A DNA stretch of 60,660 bases, from contig CAKPHO010000007.1 in assembly GCA_934162195.1 (NCBI GenBank), positions 1 to 60,660 on the forward strand, written 5' to 3'. The stretch is from an uncultured Bacilli bacterium. Its GTDB lineage: Bacteria; Bacillota_I; Bacilli_A; RF39; UBA660. The notes beneath the pieces are model-generated. The model saw nothing but the letters and a program-made list of their open reading frames with translations. It was not told where the DNA came from and made no database searches. A program made the translations under genes and the position numbers. This document shows, piece by piece, positions 38,869-47,184 of this stretch. The first letter of the stretch is position 1, and each line of letters starts with the position of its first letter.

Positions 38869-39840
38869 TTATTGTCTACTAAATCCAAGTTTTTGCAATA
38901 ATTCATTTAATATATCACTTCTTTTATGATCATCAATTGGTGGCATATTAAAAAACACTTTTAATTTAGATTCATATTCAAAATCATCTATATCTCTTTC
39001 ACTTAACGCACTAGGATTTAAAATTACTGTCTTGTTTTTTAATTCATTCAATACTGCAGGTCTTGTCATGACAAGTTTATTTAATTTAATAATAGAAGGT
39101 TCTACTAAATATAAAACTTGTTGACACATAGCTTCTGCTGAAGTGTTATTATTAACATCAATAATGATAGCTTCTTTATTCATATTTTCATTTATAACTT
39201 TAGCCAAAAGATTTCCATCAATTGAAACCATTTCTTTATCATTGTAATAAACAAAATCTCTTTTATCTACCTCAATTGGCAAAACTTGATAATTTTGTTT
39301 TAATTGTTTGTACATCATATATGTTAAAGTTGTTGCCCCAGAATGTTGTGTAACGCTTTTTATACCTATAATCTTAGGGCCATACTGTATAGGTGCTTGT
39401 GCTACTGTTTCATACCTAGTTATTATTCTTTCTTTAGTTTGGCCTTCTTGAGTAGGTTGATCAAACTGTTGATACTGCGCTACATCCCTATAACTATTTG
39501 GATTATTATATAGATACATTAATCCCTCTTGATTAGTAGTAAAATTATATATTCCCATTGATATTAATCTTGACAAGTATTGTGGATTAGTTGTTTCAGG
39601 AGTATTATCTAAAAGTAATATTATTTTACTCATATCAAGAGCAATAGATAATTTTTGAATGTTTTTAATATCCTGATAATTTTCTATAGCAGTTATATCA
39701 AGAATCATTTTATTAAAAAAGAAATTTTGAAAATCTTTTATTATTTCATCAGCAGAAAATACGCCATCAATTCTTCTTATTACTTCAATATCTAAATTCG
39801 ATAGCATTTCTTTATATTTATTTGCTACAATAACATTCAT
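38869..39840 (-). CDS. TadZ/CpaE-like protein with altered Walker A
   Basis: TadZ is a ParA/MinD-related protein that places the Tad pilus machine at the pole. The 323-residue product has an N-terminal receiver-like domain (about 1–105) with a MILDITAIE strand and an ATPase-like domain from about 155. The deviant Walker A should be KGGxGKT/S but reads SVTQHSGATT (162–171), keeping G and TT and lacking the lysines; IIIDVNNNTS takes the Walker B place. It may bind but not hydrolyse nucleotide. It is 11 bases after the TadE-like pair and ends the Tad module. Confidence 0.78.
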   Translation of the reverse strand: MNVIVANKYKEMLSNLDIEVIRRIDGVFSADEIIKDFQNFFFNKMILDITAIENYQDIKNIQKLSIALDMSKIILLLDNTPETTNPQYLSRLISMGIYNFTTNQEGLMYLYNNPNSYRDVAQYQQFDQPTQEGQTKERIITRYETVAQAPIQYGPKIIGIKSVTQHSGATTLTYMMYKQLKQNYQVLPIEVDKRDFVYYNDKEMVSIDGNLLAKVINENMNKEAIIIDVNNNTSAEAMCQQVLYLVEPSIIKLNKLVMTRPAVLNELKNKTVILNPSALSERDIDDFEYESKLKVFFNMPPIDDHKRSDILNELLQKLGFSRQ

Positions 39841-39851
39841 GTTTTTACCTC

Positions 39852-40283
39852 CTAATCATAAAATACTTTTGTTTCCCCACTAACAGGAATATTTAAAATA
39901 CCACCTACTACAGGCACATCAAAATACATATACGCTATAACTTTATAGTACTTTCCTCTCGTAGAATCATCATATTCGTATATACACACTTGATAATTAG
40001 AAGCAAGCTCAATTGCTTTTTTATTATCTATTTCTTTACATTTTTTAGAACCACTTAATCTATAACCAACGCTACTCAAACTATTATTAATCTCATTAGT
40101 TATATTAGCTTTAGTTACATCGTCATCAAAATTACCATTGTAATACTCAATTATATCAACAAGTCTATTTTTAATACGAAATGCCTTGGTATAGCTTATG
40201 GATGTAACAAGTAAAGCCATTACAATAACAAGAAAAACGATAATTATATTCATTAACATTGCATTTCCAGTAGCAGCCTTCAT
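39852..40283 (-). CDS. TadE-like pseudopilin b
   Basis: The 143-residue protein starts MKAATGNAMLMNIIIVFLVI, one N-terminal membrane helix (about 10–30) followed by SISYTKAFRIKNRLVDIIEY and an ectodomain with two cysteines (KKCKEIDN, YQVCIYEYD) and a C-terminal DVPVVGGILNIPVSGETKVF. The latter matches the end of its neighbour (DFPIIGNLIRIPVYTKTMT). Prepilin-type minor subunits of this layout accompany Tad systems. The Gly6 after MKAAT could be the cleavage site. The family call is by topology and context. Confidence 0.68.
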   Translation of the reverse strand: MKAATGNAMLMNIIIVFLVIVMALLVTSISYTKAFRIKNRLVDIIEYYNGNFDDDVTKANITNEINNSLSSVGYRLSGSKKCKEIDNKKAIELASNYQVCIYEYDDSTRGKYYKVIAYMYFDVPVVGGILNIPVSGETKVFYD

Positions 40284-40292
40284 ATTACACCT

Positions 40293-40727
40293 CTATCCCA
40301 TATAATGCATAGTCATAGTCTTTGTATAAACTGGTATTCTAATTAAATTACCAATGATAGGAAAATCATAACTCATATAAGTTAAAACACCATACCAATA
40401 TGTTCCATCTTCTTTAGTTTTATCAAACATATAAATACAAACACCATCACTAGTTCTATTATTAGTATCTGTGTTAATAGCAGCTTGCCCATCTTTTTTT
40501 GGACAAACTTTGGATATTCTTTGATACCCATAACTGGTTATTGTTTGTTCTATTTTCTCTTTAGCATACTTATTGTATCCTTCGTTTATTTCAATAGCAT
40601 TAACTATTTTACTATTAACACGATACGCTTTACTATAGCTTATAATACTTATAATAGCAAAAAAAGATATAGCTATAAAAACTATAATTATATCTAATAA
40701 AAATGTATAACTAATACTTTCCTTCAT
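40293..40727 (-). CDS. TadE-like pseudopilin a
   Basis: The 144-residue paralogue of the next gene has a membrane helix at about 10–32 (LLDIIIVFIAISFFAIISII), the SYSKAYRVNSKIVNAIEINE segment and an ectodomain with two cysteines (SKVCPKKDG, DGVCIYMFD). The end PIIGNLIRIPVY mirrors copy b. It lacks the glycine expected at a prepilin cleavage site. Nine bases separate it from copy b and 26 from the Flp-like pilin. Confidence 0.68.
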   Translation of the reverse strand: MKESISYTFLLDIIIVFIAISFFAIISIISYSKAYRVNSKIVNAIEINEGYNKYAKEKIEQTITSYGYQRISKVCPKKDGQAAINTDTNNRTSDGVCIYMFDKTKEDGTYWYGVLTYMSYDFPIIGNLIRIPVYTKTMTMHYMG

Positions 40728-40753
40728 AGCAATATCTCCTTAAAGCTTACTTA

Positions 40754-40960
40754 TTATTTACATTTATTATTTGCGTCATCCCAGTAGTCAGTTCCTGTAC
40801 ATTTATTATCTACCCATTGGTAACCTGCTCCTGTACAGCATGCTTTTTTTGCACTATTTTTCATTAAACTTGTAATTAATGGTGTTGCAACAGCAGCGAC
40901 AATAGCAATTAAAATAATTGTAATTACAGTCATATTTGCTTCTCCAGCAGCTTCTTTCAT
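40754..40960 (-). CDS. Flp-type pilin with cysteine-rich C-terminus
   Basis: The 68-residue protein has a short leader MKEAAG, then EANMTVITIILIAIVAAVAT and PLITSLMK, the helix of a Flp pilin. Glu after Gly6 fits a prepilin cleavage. The end is unusual: CCTGAGYQWVDNKCTG and DDANNKC give four cysteines and Asp/Trp-rich turns, unlike the plain tail of Flp pilins. It stands between TadC and the TadE-like genes, the normal position of the pilin. It has a good GGAGG ribosome site. Confidence 0.75.
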   Translation of the reverse strand: MKEAAGEANMTVITIILIAIVAAVATPLITSLMKNSAKKACCTGAGYQWVDNKCTGTDYWDDANNKCK

Positions 40961-41018
40961 AAATTATTCCTCCTCTATCTTACGAATTAATTATAACACA
41001 ATTTTCATAATGAAACAA

Positions 41019-41807
41019 TTAAATATTAATCATTTGCATCATTGAAAGTAGTAAAAGTACAATAATACCTGCTCCTGTACACATTAACATAGTCATTGTT
41101 TTCTTTTCCATACCTTCTAATCTATCTTTATATTTTTGTTCACGAGCTTTATTTTGTAATGAAGATATTGTTTTAGAGAACATTAATAATTGTTCTTGCT
41201 TATCTTCCTGTGAACCAAGACCTAAACGATATAAAAGTCTCATCATGCGCATCGAATCTCTTACTGGATACATTTTAGCAAAATCCATATAAGGTTCAAC
41301 AGATGAATCACCAGCTTCAATTTTTTCAACTAACTTAACTAGTCCATCTTTAAAAATTGCAGGTGCAGTAGCAATACTTCTACGTAACGCTACAGGAACC
41401 GTATAGTGTTGAATTAATATTTCCAAACTCTTTAAGTAATAAGGTAACATTAAATCTATTGTATAAAGGTTCTTTTTATAAAATGATTTTAATTGCATAT
41501 ATGGCATTTTAAACACAGCAAATGCTGCTATTAAACATAAAATAAAGTACATAAAATTCATTTTATTAATTAAAATAACAAAAACAGCCAAAAGGGCAAC
41601 TAAAGCATTTCTAACTCTCGTTCCAAATAATTTATTTACGTCAATATTATCTCCATATTTAACACCTAGTAAAAACTCGTAATCTTCTTCTTTTAGAAAT
41701 GCAAAATATGGTTGAGTTTCTGTAATAAATCTATGAGAATCAATTTTTTTATTTACATGGAGAATAACGATAATAATAATTCCTATAAGTACAAACGTCA
41801 TCAACAT
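41019..41807 (-). CDS. TadC-like platform protein
   Basis: The 262-residue protein is an inner-membrane platform of the GspF fold: an N-terminal helix, two middle helices (VRNALVALLAVFVILINKMN and FMYFILCLIAAFAVFKMPYM), a cytoplasmic domain with MMRLLYRLGLGSQEDKQEQL, and a C-terminal helix pair (TMLMCTGAGIIVLLLLSMMQ). TadB and TadC occur side by side; they share one base here. It pairs with the CpaF ATPase for pilus extrusion. Confidence 0.82.
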   Translation of the reverse strand: MLMTFVLIGIIIIVILHVNKKIDSHRFITETQPYFAFLKEEDYEFLLGVKYGDNIDVNKLFGTRVRNALVALLAVFVILINKMNFMYFILCLIAAFAVFKMPYMQLKSFYKKNLYTIDLMLPYYLKSLEILIQHYTVPVALRRSIATAPAIFKDGLVKLVEKIEAGDSSVEPYMDFAKMYPVRDSMRMMRLLYRLGLGSQEDKQEQLLMFSKTISSLQNKAREQKYKDRLEGMEKKTMTMLMCTGAGIIVLLLLSMMQMINI

Positions 41808-42709
41808 TATTCAGCACCTACATTCTCATTATAATATTTTTCTCCATTAAGTAAGAAATATGTATTAATAATTAGGATTCCATGTAATAATAACCTAATT
41901 CCTATTTGATCTAACATCGTTATATATGTTGATACCCCTAATAAAAATTGTACTAACATAACCATTAAATAAAGTACAAACCCAAATTGTAAGAACTTTT
42001 TATGGAATGTTGCTCTATCAATTCTATCACGATATACATTTTCAACAAGCATATCTATATCTAGTGACATATTCTCTAAAGCCTCACTAGAATCTTTAGC
42101 ACCTTCATTAGTTATTTGTAAGAATAACTGATGCATATTTCTTATAACATAATAATCATACTTTGAATTCATATATTCAAGTGATTGTTCAATCGTACCA
42201 TTTTGATAAGCCATATCAATCATCATTTTGACATCACTTTTAAAAGGATCTTCTAAAACGTCTGATTGATATACACCTTCTAATGCTTTAACAAAGCTTT
42301 GTGTTGTAGCAAACTCCATTATTGTATTGGTTGTATATACTTGAACTTGTTCAAATATAAATTCACTATATAGCCTTTTACAACGCAAGTAAGCAAGATA
42401 AGGTACTGTTGCTATAGCAAAAAGTGAATATATAATTGATATAATTATATTATAAAAATATAGGTAAGATACGCCAAACGCTCCTGCTGCAAATATTAAC
42501 ACTTGTGTTGTATATTGTTTTGGAGTATATTCTTGGCCTAACTCTTTTACTTTTTCTCTTACATGTTTAAATGAATAAGGAGCATATTTATTATATACAC
42601 TACTTACTGTATTAATTATATATTTATATGCATTTTGTCCAGAATTTTTTCTATACACTAAAACAAATATTATTATTAGCGCTATTGCTATAAATATAAA
42701 TAATTCCAT
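41807..42709 (-). CDS. TadB-like platform protein
   Basis: The 300-residue GspF-family protein has an N-terminal helix, two helices (about 88–125, VLIFAAGAFGVSYLYFYNII and IISIIYSLFAIATVPYLAYL), a cytoplasmic domain (FEQVQVYTTNTIMEFATTQS; NMHQLFLQITNEGAKDSSEA) and a C-terminal helix pair (FGFVLYLMVMLVQFLLGVST). It sits 11 bases downstream of cpaF and overlaps tadC, the canonical tadA–tadB–tadC order. Confidence 0.84.
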   Translation of the reverse strand: MELFIFIAIALIIIFVLVYRKNSGQNAYKYIINTVSSVYNKYAPYSFKHVREKVKELGQEYTPKQYTTQVLIFAAGAFGVSYLYFYNIIISIIYSLFAIATVPYLAYLRCKRLYSEFIFEQVQVYTTNTIMEFATTQSFVKALEGVYQSDVLEDPFKSDVKMMIDMAYQNGTIEQSLEYMNSKYDYYVIRNMHQLFLQITNEGAKDSSEALENMSLDIDMLVENVYRDRIDRATFHKKFLQFGFVLYLMVMLVQFLLGVSTYITMLDQIGIRLLLHGILIINTYFLLNGEKYYNENVGAE

Positions 42710-42720
42710 ATATATACCTC

Positions 42721-43887
42721 CTATTCAAAAATAATATCATCATCTTTAATATCAATAACGGGTTCATTATCTTTAATAATATTATTGATGTTGTCATTAT
42801 CATTATTTATTGTTTGTTCTTTATCTTCTTCTTTTACAATTGCATCAGGTTCAACTATTACACCTTGAGCTGATAAATAATCAAGTAAATATTTAGTTGG
42901 GTTATTACGAAATACTTTTCCATCTATACCTTTTTTATAGATAGAATTGCTCTTAGCTTCATTTGTCTTGTCATCTACATAAAACTCACAAACTTCACCA
43001 ATTTCACGTACAAACTTACCACTTTGTTTACTTTGATATCCCCTTATCATAACACCAAGTTGTACATATCTATGAATAGTTTTAACAAATTGATCTACAT
43101 CCTGATTTGTTTCAAGCAAACTATACATACGCATTGGAATTGAACTAGCCTTATCAGCATGTATTGTTGACAAAATATTATGCCCAGAAGAAATAGAATT
43201 TCTAACTGCCATAACAGCTTCTGCACTACGAACCTCGGACAGTAATATCCATTTAGGGTTCTGACGCATACAAGTTACTAATACGTCTGAATATGAAGCT
43301 ATATTATTTGTTTTCATTGCTACTATATCTCTATGTGGAAATATTCTATCAAGATGTAACTCTAAGGTATCCTCAATTGTAATAATTTTTTCATTTTCAG
43401 CAATATGTGCACCTAAATATTTAACAAATTCTGTTTTACCAGAACCTGTTTCTCCACATACTAGAATATTACAATGTCCTTGTACACATTTCATTAAAAA
43501 ATCATGTATTTCTATTGTAATATAGTTTTCTGCAATAATTTTATCTTTTTGTAATCTTATTTTAGCAGGAGTTTTACGTAAAACTGCTGCTATTCCATTT
43601 TTGGCTATGGAATCATGAACAAAGTTCAAACGTAATTCTGCACTCTCCGCATCCAAGAAAGGATGAGCCATATTAAAGGTTGTCCCCATTACATTAGAAC
43701 ATTGAAATGCTAATTTCTCCATAAAAGCATTATTAATGTTTGGATTTTCTATTCTAAATATACCATGAGATAGCGTCTTTAACCAAATCTGCCCCCCATT
43801 ACTGTACGAAATATCTGTAACATCATCATTCTGTAAATACTGTGTTAATGGTCCAAAGTCTATTTGAGAGAAAACTGACTCTTCCAT
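42721..43887 (-). CDS. CpaF/TadA secretion ATPase (VirB11 superfamily)
   Basis: The 388-residue hexameric ATPase powers Tad pilus assembly. Features are the N-terminal domain (ESAELRLNFVHDSIAKNG), Walker A CGETGSGKTEFV (144–155), the Asp box IITIEDTLELHLD, Walker B WILLSEVRSAEAV and the His box STIHADKASSIPMRMY. An acidic Asp/Asn-rich tail follows (DNDNINNIIKDNEPVIDIKD). TadA ATPases belong to the VirB11 family, which Gram-positive T4SSs usually lack, so this could serve both modules. It lies three bases after cpaB. Confidence 0.92.
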   Translation of the reverse strand: MEESVFSQIDFGPLTQYLQNDDVTDISYSNGGQIWLKTLSHGIFRIENPNINNAFMEKLAFQCSNVMGTTFNMAHPFLDAESAELRLNFVHDSIAKNGIAAVLRKTPAKIRLQKDKIIAENYITIEIHDFLMKCVQGHCNILVCGETGSGKTEFVKYLGAHIAENEKIITIEDTLELHLDRIFPHRDIVAMKTNNIASYSDVLVTCMRQNPKWILLSEVRSAEAVMAVRNSISSGHNILSTIHADKASSIPMRMYSLLETNQDVDQFVKTIHRYVQLGVMIRGYQSKQSGKFVREIGEVCEFYVDDKTNEAKSNSIYKKGIDGKVFRNNPTKYLLDYLSAQGVIVEPDAIVKEEDKEQTINNDNDNINNIIKDNEPVIDIKDDDIIFE

Positions 43888-43890
43888 AAA

Positions 43891-44673
43891 CTAAGCTCCT
43901 TCTGTTGGTAAATTCACAGTCTTAGAATTAATAAAGTCTCTTAAATATTCTGTACTAACTTTTGTATCTCCTTCAGTTGGCGCTACACTACCATATGGTA
44001 CTGGGAATAGTTCTACTGAATATGAATATAAATATTCAGCTTTTCTTAATAATAAATGTATTTCTTCTGATACACCAAATATTAAATAAGCTGGTGTACG
44101 ATTTTCTTCAGAATTTTCAAATACATTTTTACCACTACTATCTTTTACACCTAATACTTCTACATTTTCAAGTAATTTTCCAACCATTACTTGTCCTTGA
44201 TCATCTACTGCTTTCATATAAATATCAATTCTATTACCTGGAAAAATAGAGTTTCCATAAGTACTTTCCATACTAACTGGAAATTGATAAGGCCTTTGTC
44301 CTTCTTTAACATCAACAAAAGCAGAGTCTGGTAATTCTTTCGCACTAATTACAGTTTCTTTGTAAAACATGCTTCCTGCAGGAATAATTGTATTATAGTT
44401 TGAATATTGTCCAATAATACTCTTTGAAGCCCTAATTACATTACTTGTAATAGCCGATTGTGGAACCTCTATATAGGTAACCATATCGTCTTTAATTAAT
44501 GTTCTTGGTTGAATAGTTGTTGATGCAACAGCTATCCTAACAGGTTTTACTTGTGTATTTATTTGATAAGTATACCCAAAATAAAGCAAACCTACAATAA
44601 CAAGAACACCTAAAATTGTAATTGTATTTTTATTTTTAATAAATCTTTTTAGTGAATTTCCAAAATTTTTCAT
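43891..44673 (-). CDS. CpaB/RcpC-like SAF-domain protein
   Basis: The 260-residue protein has an N-terminal membrane helix (TITILGVLVIVGLLYFGYTY), then a SAF domain (KPVRIAVASTTIQPRTLIKD, DMVTYIEVPQS, GQYSNYNTIIPAGSMFYKET) and an RcpC-type second domain (FPVSMESTYGNSIFPGNRID and GKLLENVEVLGVKDSSGKNV). CpaB proteins stabilise the pilus passage; in Gram-positives no secretin is present. It starts the operon with a strong promoter. Confidence 0.85.
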   Translation of the reverse strand: MKNFGNSLKRFIKNKNTITILGVLVIVGLLYFGYTYQINTQVKPVRIAVASTTIQPRTLIKDDMVTYIEVPQSAITSNVIRASKSIIGQYSNYNTIIPAGSMFYKETVISAKELPDSAFVDVKEGQRPYQFPVSMESTYGNSIFPGNRIDIYMKAVDDQGQVMVGKLLENVEVLGVKDSSGKNVFENSEENRTPAYLIFGVSEEIHLLLRKAEYLYSYSVELFPVPYGSVAPTEGDTKVSTEYLRDFINSKTVNLPTEGA

Positions 44674-44698
44674 TCGCTACCCTCTCCATTCTAAAGAC

Positions 44699-44727
44699 AT
44701 TATAATTTATTTTTCTTACATAGTCAA
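44699..44727 (-). promoter_or_regulatory. Strong promoter of the cpaB–tadZ operon
   Basis: On the minus strand TTGACT (44727–44722), exactly 17 bases, then TATAAT (44704–44699), about 25 bases before the cpaB start. Confidence 0.88.
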
Positions 44728-44760
44728 TTTTTTTCTCATTTATTTTTTTTTATTTACACT

Positions 44761-45423
44761 TTAAAAATCATATCTATTTTTCTTTTTCACAATAATTATT
44801 ATTGGTATTAATAAAACGATTGTTCCGATTGTGATGTATAGATAATATTTTGCCCAAAAATCTTCTAATATTTCAATTATTGATCTTGTTTTAACATTAT
44901 CTTCTTTTATTTCAGCAGAAACATCAGATTTCTTTTTATATTCCTCTACTTTTGATTTAAATGTTTCATAACCTATATTGCCAACTTCTCCCCATCTTTG
45001 ACATAAATTATAGTTTTCTATTCCATTACAAATAGAATCTTTATAATATTTATTATATTTAGGTAAATTGACATAAATAGTATTCAATAATTTGTAAGAA
45101 CAATCTCCACTTTTTGCATACACATCAAATGAATAATTAGTTCCATCTTTTAAGTTAGAAATCATATAATCATTTAAATCATTTCTATTACTACTATAAC
45201 TTTTATTATTAATATTATCTTTTACTACCAAGTCTTTATGAACATTATGAATAGTTATTGAAAAAATAACTTTATCATTAGCTTCAGTATAATCATAACT
45301 AGTTGTGATATTAGAAGCAAGGGCTAAATAACGGACTTTATCATCAACAGTACATGCACCAAAAGCCTTAACAGGAAGTATTATAAAAAATGTAAACAAA
45401 ATTATTTTTATAAATTTTTTCAT
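44761..45423 (-). CDS. Secreted protein with C-terminal membrane anchor
   Basis: No family is recognised. The 220-residue protein has a signal peptide (MKKFIKIILFTFFIILPVKA), a beta-rich domain resembling an Ig/Fn3-type fold (VIFSITIHNVHKDLVVKDNI; NLKDGTNYSFDVYAKSGDCS), three further cysteines (CNGIENYNLC), a charged helix and a C-terminal membrane helix (YLYITIGTIVLLIPIIIIVK) with a basic end. It lies 9 bases after the polytopic protein and upstream of cpaB, so it probably belongs to the Tad/T4SS machine. Confidence 0.72.
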   Translation of the reverse strand: MKKFIKIILFTFFIILPVKAFGACTVDDKVRYLALASNITTSYDYTEANDKVIFSITIHNVHKDLVVKDNINNKSYSSNRNDLNDYMISNLKDGTNYSFDVYAKSGDCSYKLLNTIYVNLPKYNKYYKDSICNGIENYNLCQRWGEVGNIGYETFKSKVEEYKKKSDVSAEIKEDNVKTRSIIEILEDFWAKYYLYITIGTIVLLIPIIIIVKKKNRYDF

Positions 45424-45432
45424 ATATGCCTC

Positions 45433-47028
45433 CTATTTTACTTTAATTATATATTTATTATTTCTAACATCTAAAACTAAGTTTACTTCTTCTGCATCTA
45501 ATATTTCTTTATTTATTTCAAAATAATAATTACCATCATCATGTGTTTTATTATATTGATCTTTTAATTGATATTTTTTTTCTGTTCCATTTATTTTATA
45601 AACCAAGCTACCAAAAGAAGTAACAAGCTTATCAACTGTTTTAATATTTCCATCTTCAGGTATATTTAATTCACCAGCTACTTTAAAAATAGCTTTATCA
45701 ATATTTCCACTTAATTTTGGTTGAACAACCTCATAATAATTATAACATTCAGCACTATTATTTATACAAATCTTATAATCTATATGATAAGTGTTATTTA
45801 ATGATAATTCTCTAAATTTTAATTCATACGTATTTAATAATCCCCCACCAAATGTATATTCTTGATTAAGCATAATTTTTTCTTCATCTTTTTTTTCTTT
45901 TAAATTAGTAACTTTTATAGGAATTATTTTATCATCCGTTTTATTACTAAACATTCCTTTTACCAGTTGTTCTGTGTAAACTAATTTCATATCATTGTTT
46001 TCTACAGAACTAGGTATCTCATAAACAAGCACAAATTCTTGAAACTCATCTGTTAATTTTTGATTTATATAAGATGTCCCTAAATCTGTTACAGCACTAG
46101 CAAATTTATTATTATGATAATATTTGATATTATCAATTTGTAATGCAAGCTTACCAAAGATAAATTTTTCAGTTTCATTTAATGTTCTTATTTTGAATTT
46201 AACTACCACCAAACTATTATTATCTTTTGTAACTTTATTTAATTTAGTATCAGTATCAATTAAATAAGAATTTTCTATAGCCATATTATAATCAATGACA
46301 TTAAATACTTGATTAACATTATATTTTTTTGTAGTACTAGTAATATTTTTAATTATGGATATGGAAAATAAAATAACAATAATTGTTAAAATAATTAAAA
46401 GAAAATACTTATTTTCTACGAAATAATACTTAAAATTACGATATTGTCTTTTAATATTTCGCTTTAATGTTTGGGAATCAAATTCAATATTTACTTCAAA
46501 TTCCTCACTATCACCAACATTTAAATTTAAATCCTCAGCATCTTCTCTAAAGTCAAACTTTTTAACATCAATACCAATACTTCTTATAAGTGAAATAAAT
46601 AAAGTATATAATTGCACAACAAATCCTAAATTCAAAAGATCTCGAATTGCGCGAATTATTCTTTCATCAACTATTTCTTTTTGCATTGTTCCAATTATTG
46701 AAGATGCATATATATAAAGGACTATTAAAGCTATATAAGTAACAATATTTAGTAAATAATATAATTTAGGTTTATCCTTTAATGACATAAGAACTAATAC
46801 TACAAGTGACATTACAACAACTAATAACGGAAAAAAATATATATATCCTCCTAATAATACATTAGCAACGTCGGCATCTAAAATGACTTGTGCAGAATTA
46901 GCAAATTCATTAAAGAAACTTTGCAAGATAGTTGTTTGATATAATAAAACTCCCATACATAATGCCATGATAAAATGAATCAACTTAAAATGTTTAATTA
47001 AAAATGCATATGGTTTTCTAAGTATCAT
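45433..47028 (-). CDS. Polytopic membrane protein with large extracellular domain
   Basis: No family is recognised. The start is the ATG at 47028 (MILRKPYAF), after GAGGTGGTAAAG; an open frame extends 26 codons upstream through the promoter, which I discount. About 532 residues: four membrane helices in the first ~150 residues (FKLIHFIMALCMGVLLYQTT; YFFPLLVVVMSLVVLVLMSL; YLLNIVTYIALIVLYIYASS; LLNLGFVVQLYTLFISLIRS), a cytoplasmic acidic segment, a fifth helix (FLLIILTIIVILFSISIIKN), then ~300 extracellular residues rich in beta strands (SLVVVKFKIRTLNETEKFIF). It is the first gene of the cluster. Confidence 0.72.
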   Translation of the reverse strand: MILRKPYAFLIKHFKLIHFIMALCMGVLLYQTTILQSFFNEFANSAQVILDADVANVLLGGYIYFFPLLVVVMSLVVLVLMSLKDKPKLYYLLNIVTYIALIVLYIYASSIIGTMQKEIVDERIIRAIRDLLNLGFVVQLYTLFISLIRSIGIDVKKFDFREDAEDLNLNVGDSEEFEVNIEFDSQTLKRNIKRQYRNFKYYFVENKYFLLIILTIIVILFSISIIKNITSTTKKYNVNQVFNVIDYNMAIENSYLIDTDTKLNKVTKDNNSLVVVKFKIRTLNETEKFIFGKLALQIDNIKYYHNNKFASAVTDLGTSYINQKLTDEFQEFVLVYEIPSSVENNDMKLVYTEQLVKGMFSNKTDDKIIPIKVTNLKEKKDEEKIMLNQEYTFGGGLLNTYELKFRELSLNNTYHIDYKICINNSAECYNYYEVVQPKLSGNIDKAIFKVAGELNIPEDGNIKTVDKLVTSFGSLVYKINGTEKKYQLKDQYNKTHDDGNYYFEINKEILDAEEVNLVLDVRNNKYIIKVK

Positions 47029-47052
47029 CTTTACCACCTCTATTCTATATAT

Positions 47053-47058
47053 AGTATA
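47053..47058 (-). promoter_or_regulatory. -10 element of the cluster's first gene
   Basis: TATACT on the minus strand, just downstream of a run of T. GAGGTGG and the ATG at 47028 follow about 20 bases later. No clear -35. Confidence 0.5.
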
Positions 47059-47070
47059 CCTTATTTTTTC

Positions 47071-47120
47071 TAAAAAAAAAATAACTAAATTAAAGTTATT
47101 CCGCACAATGGAATAACTTT
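47071..47120 (-). promoter_or_regulatory. Two mutually exclusive hairpins upstream of the Tad/T4SS cluster
   Basis: In minus-strand order, segment 1 (AAAGTTATTCC, 47120–47110) can pair with segment 2 (GGAATAACTTT, 47102–47092). The AATAACT of segment 2 can instead pair with AGTTATT (segment 3: complement of 47080–47086 lies next to the T run at 47080–47072). The second fold is a terminator, the first would prevent it. This has the form of an attenuator or of a simple tandem terminator. Confidence 0.45.
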
Positions 47121-47144
47121 TTACTTTTTATAAAATAAACTATT

Positions 47145-47171
47145 AAAAAACGAACTAAATAAACTAGTTCG
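47145..47171 (-). terminator. Terminator of tRNA-Leu
   Basis: cgaacta (47151–47157) pairs with tagttcg (47165–47171); six T follow on the minus strand. Confidence 0.85.
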
Positions 47172-47184
47172 AATAATATCAACT

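Noticed and set aside
43962..44249. Plus-strand open frame inside the cpaB-like gene
   Set aside because: A Leu/His/Tyr-rich reverse reading of AT-rich codons with no ribosome site; the SAF protein on the other strand is clear.
45433..47106. Start of the polytopic protein at 47106
   Set aside because: The extra 26 codons cover the -10 element and terminator-like hairpins; the ATG at 47028 has a good ribosome site.
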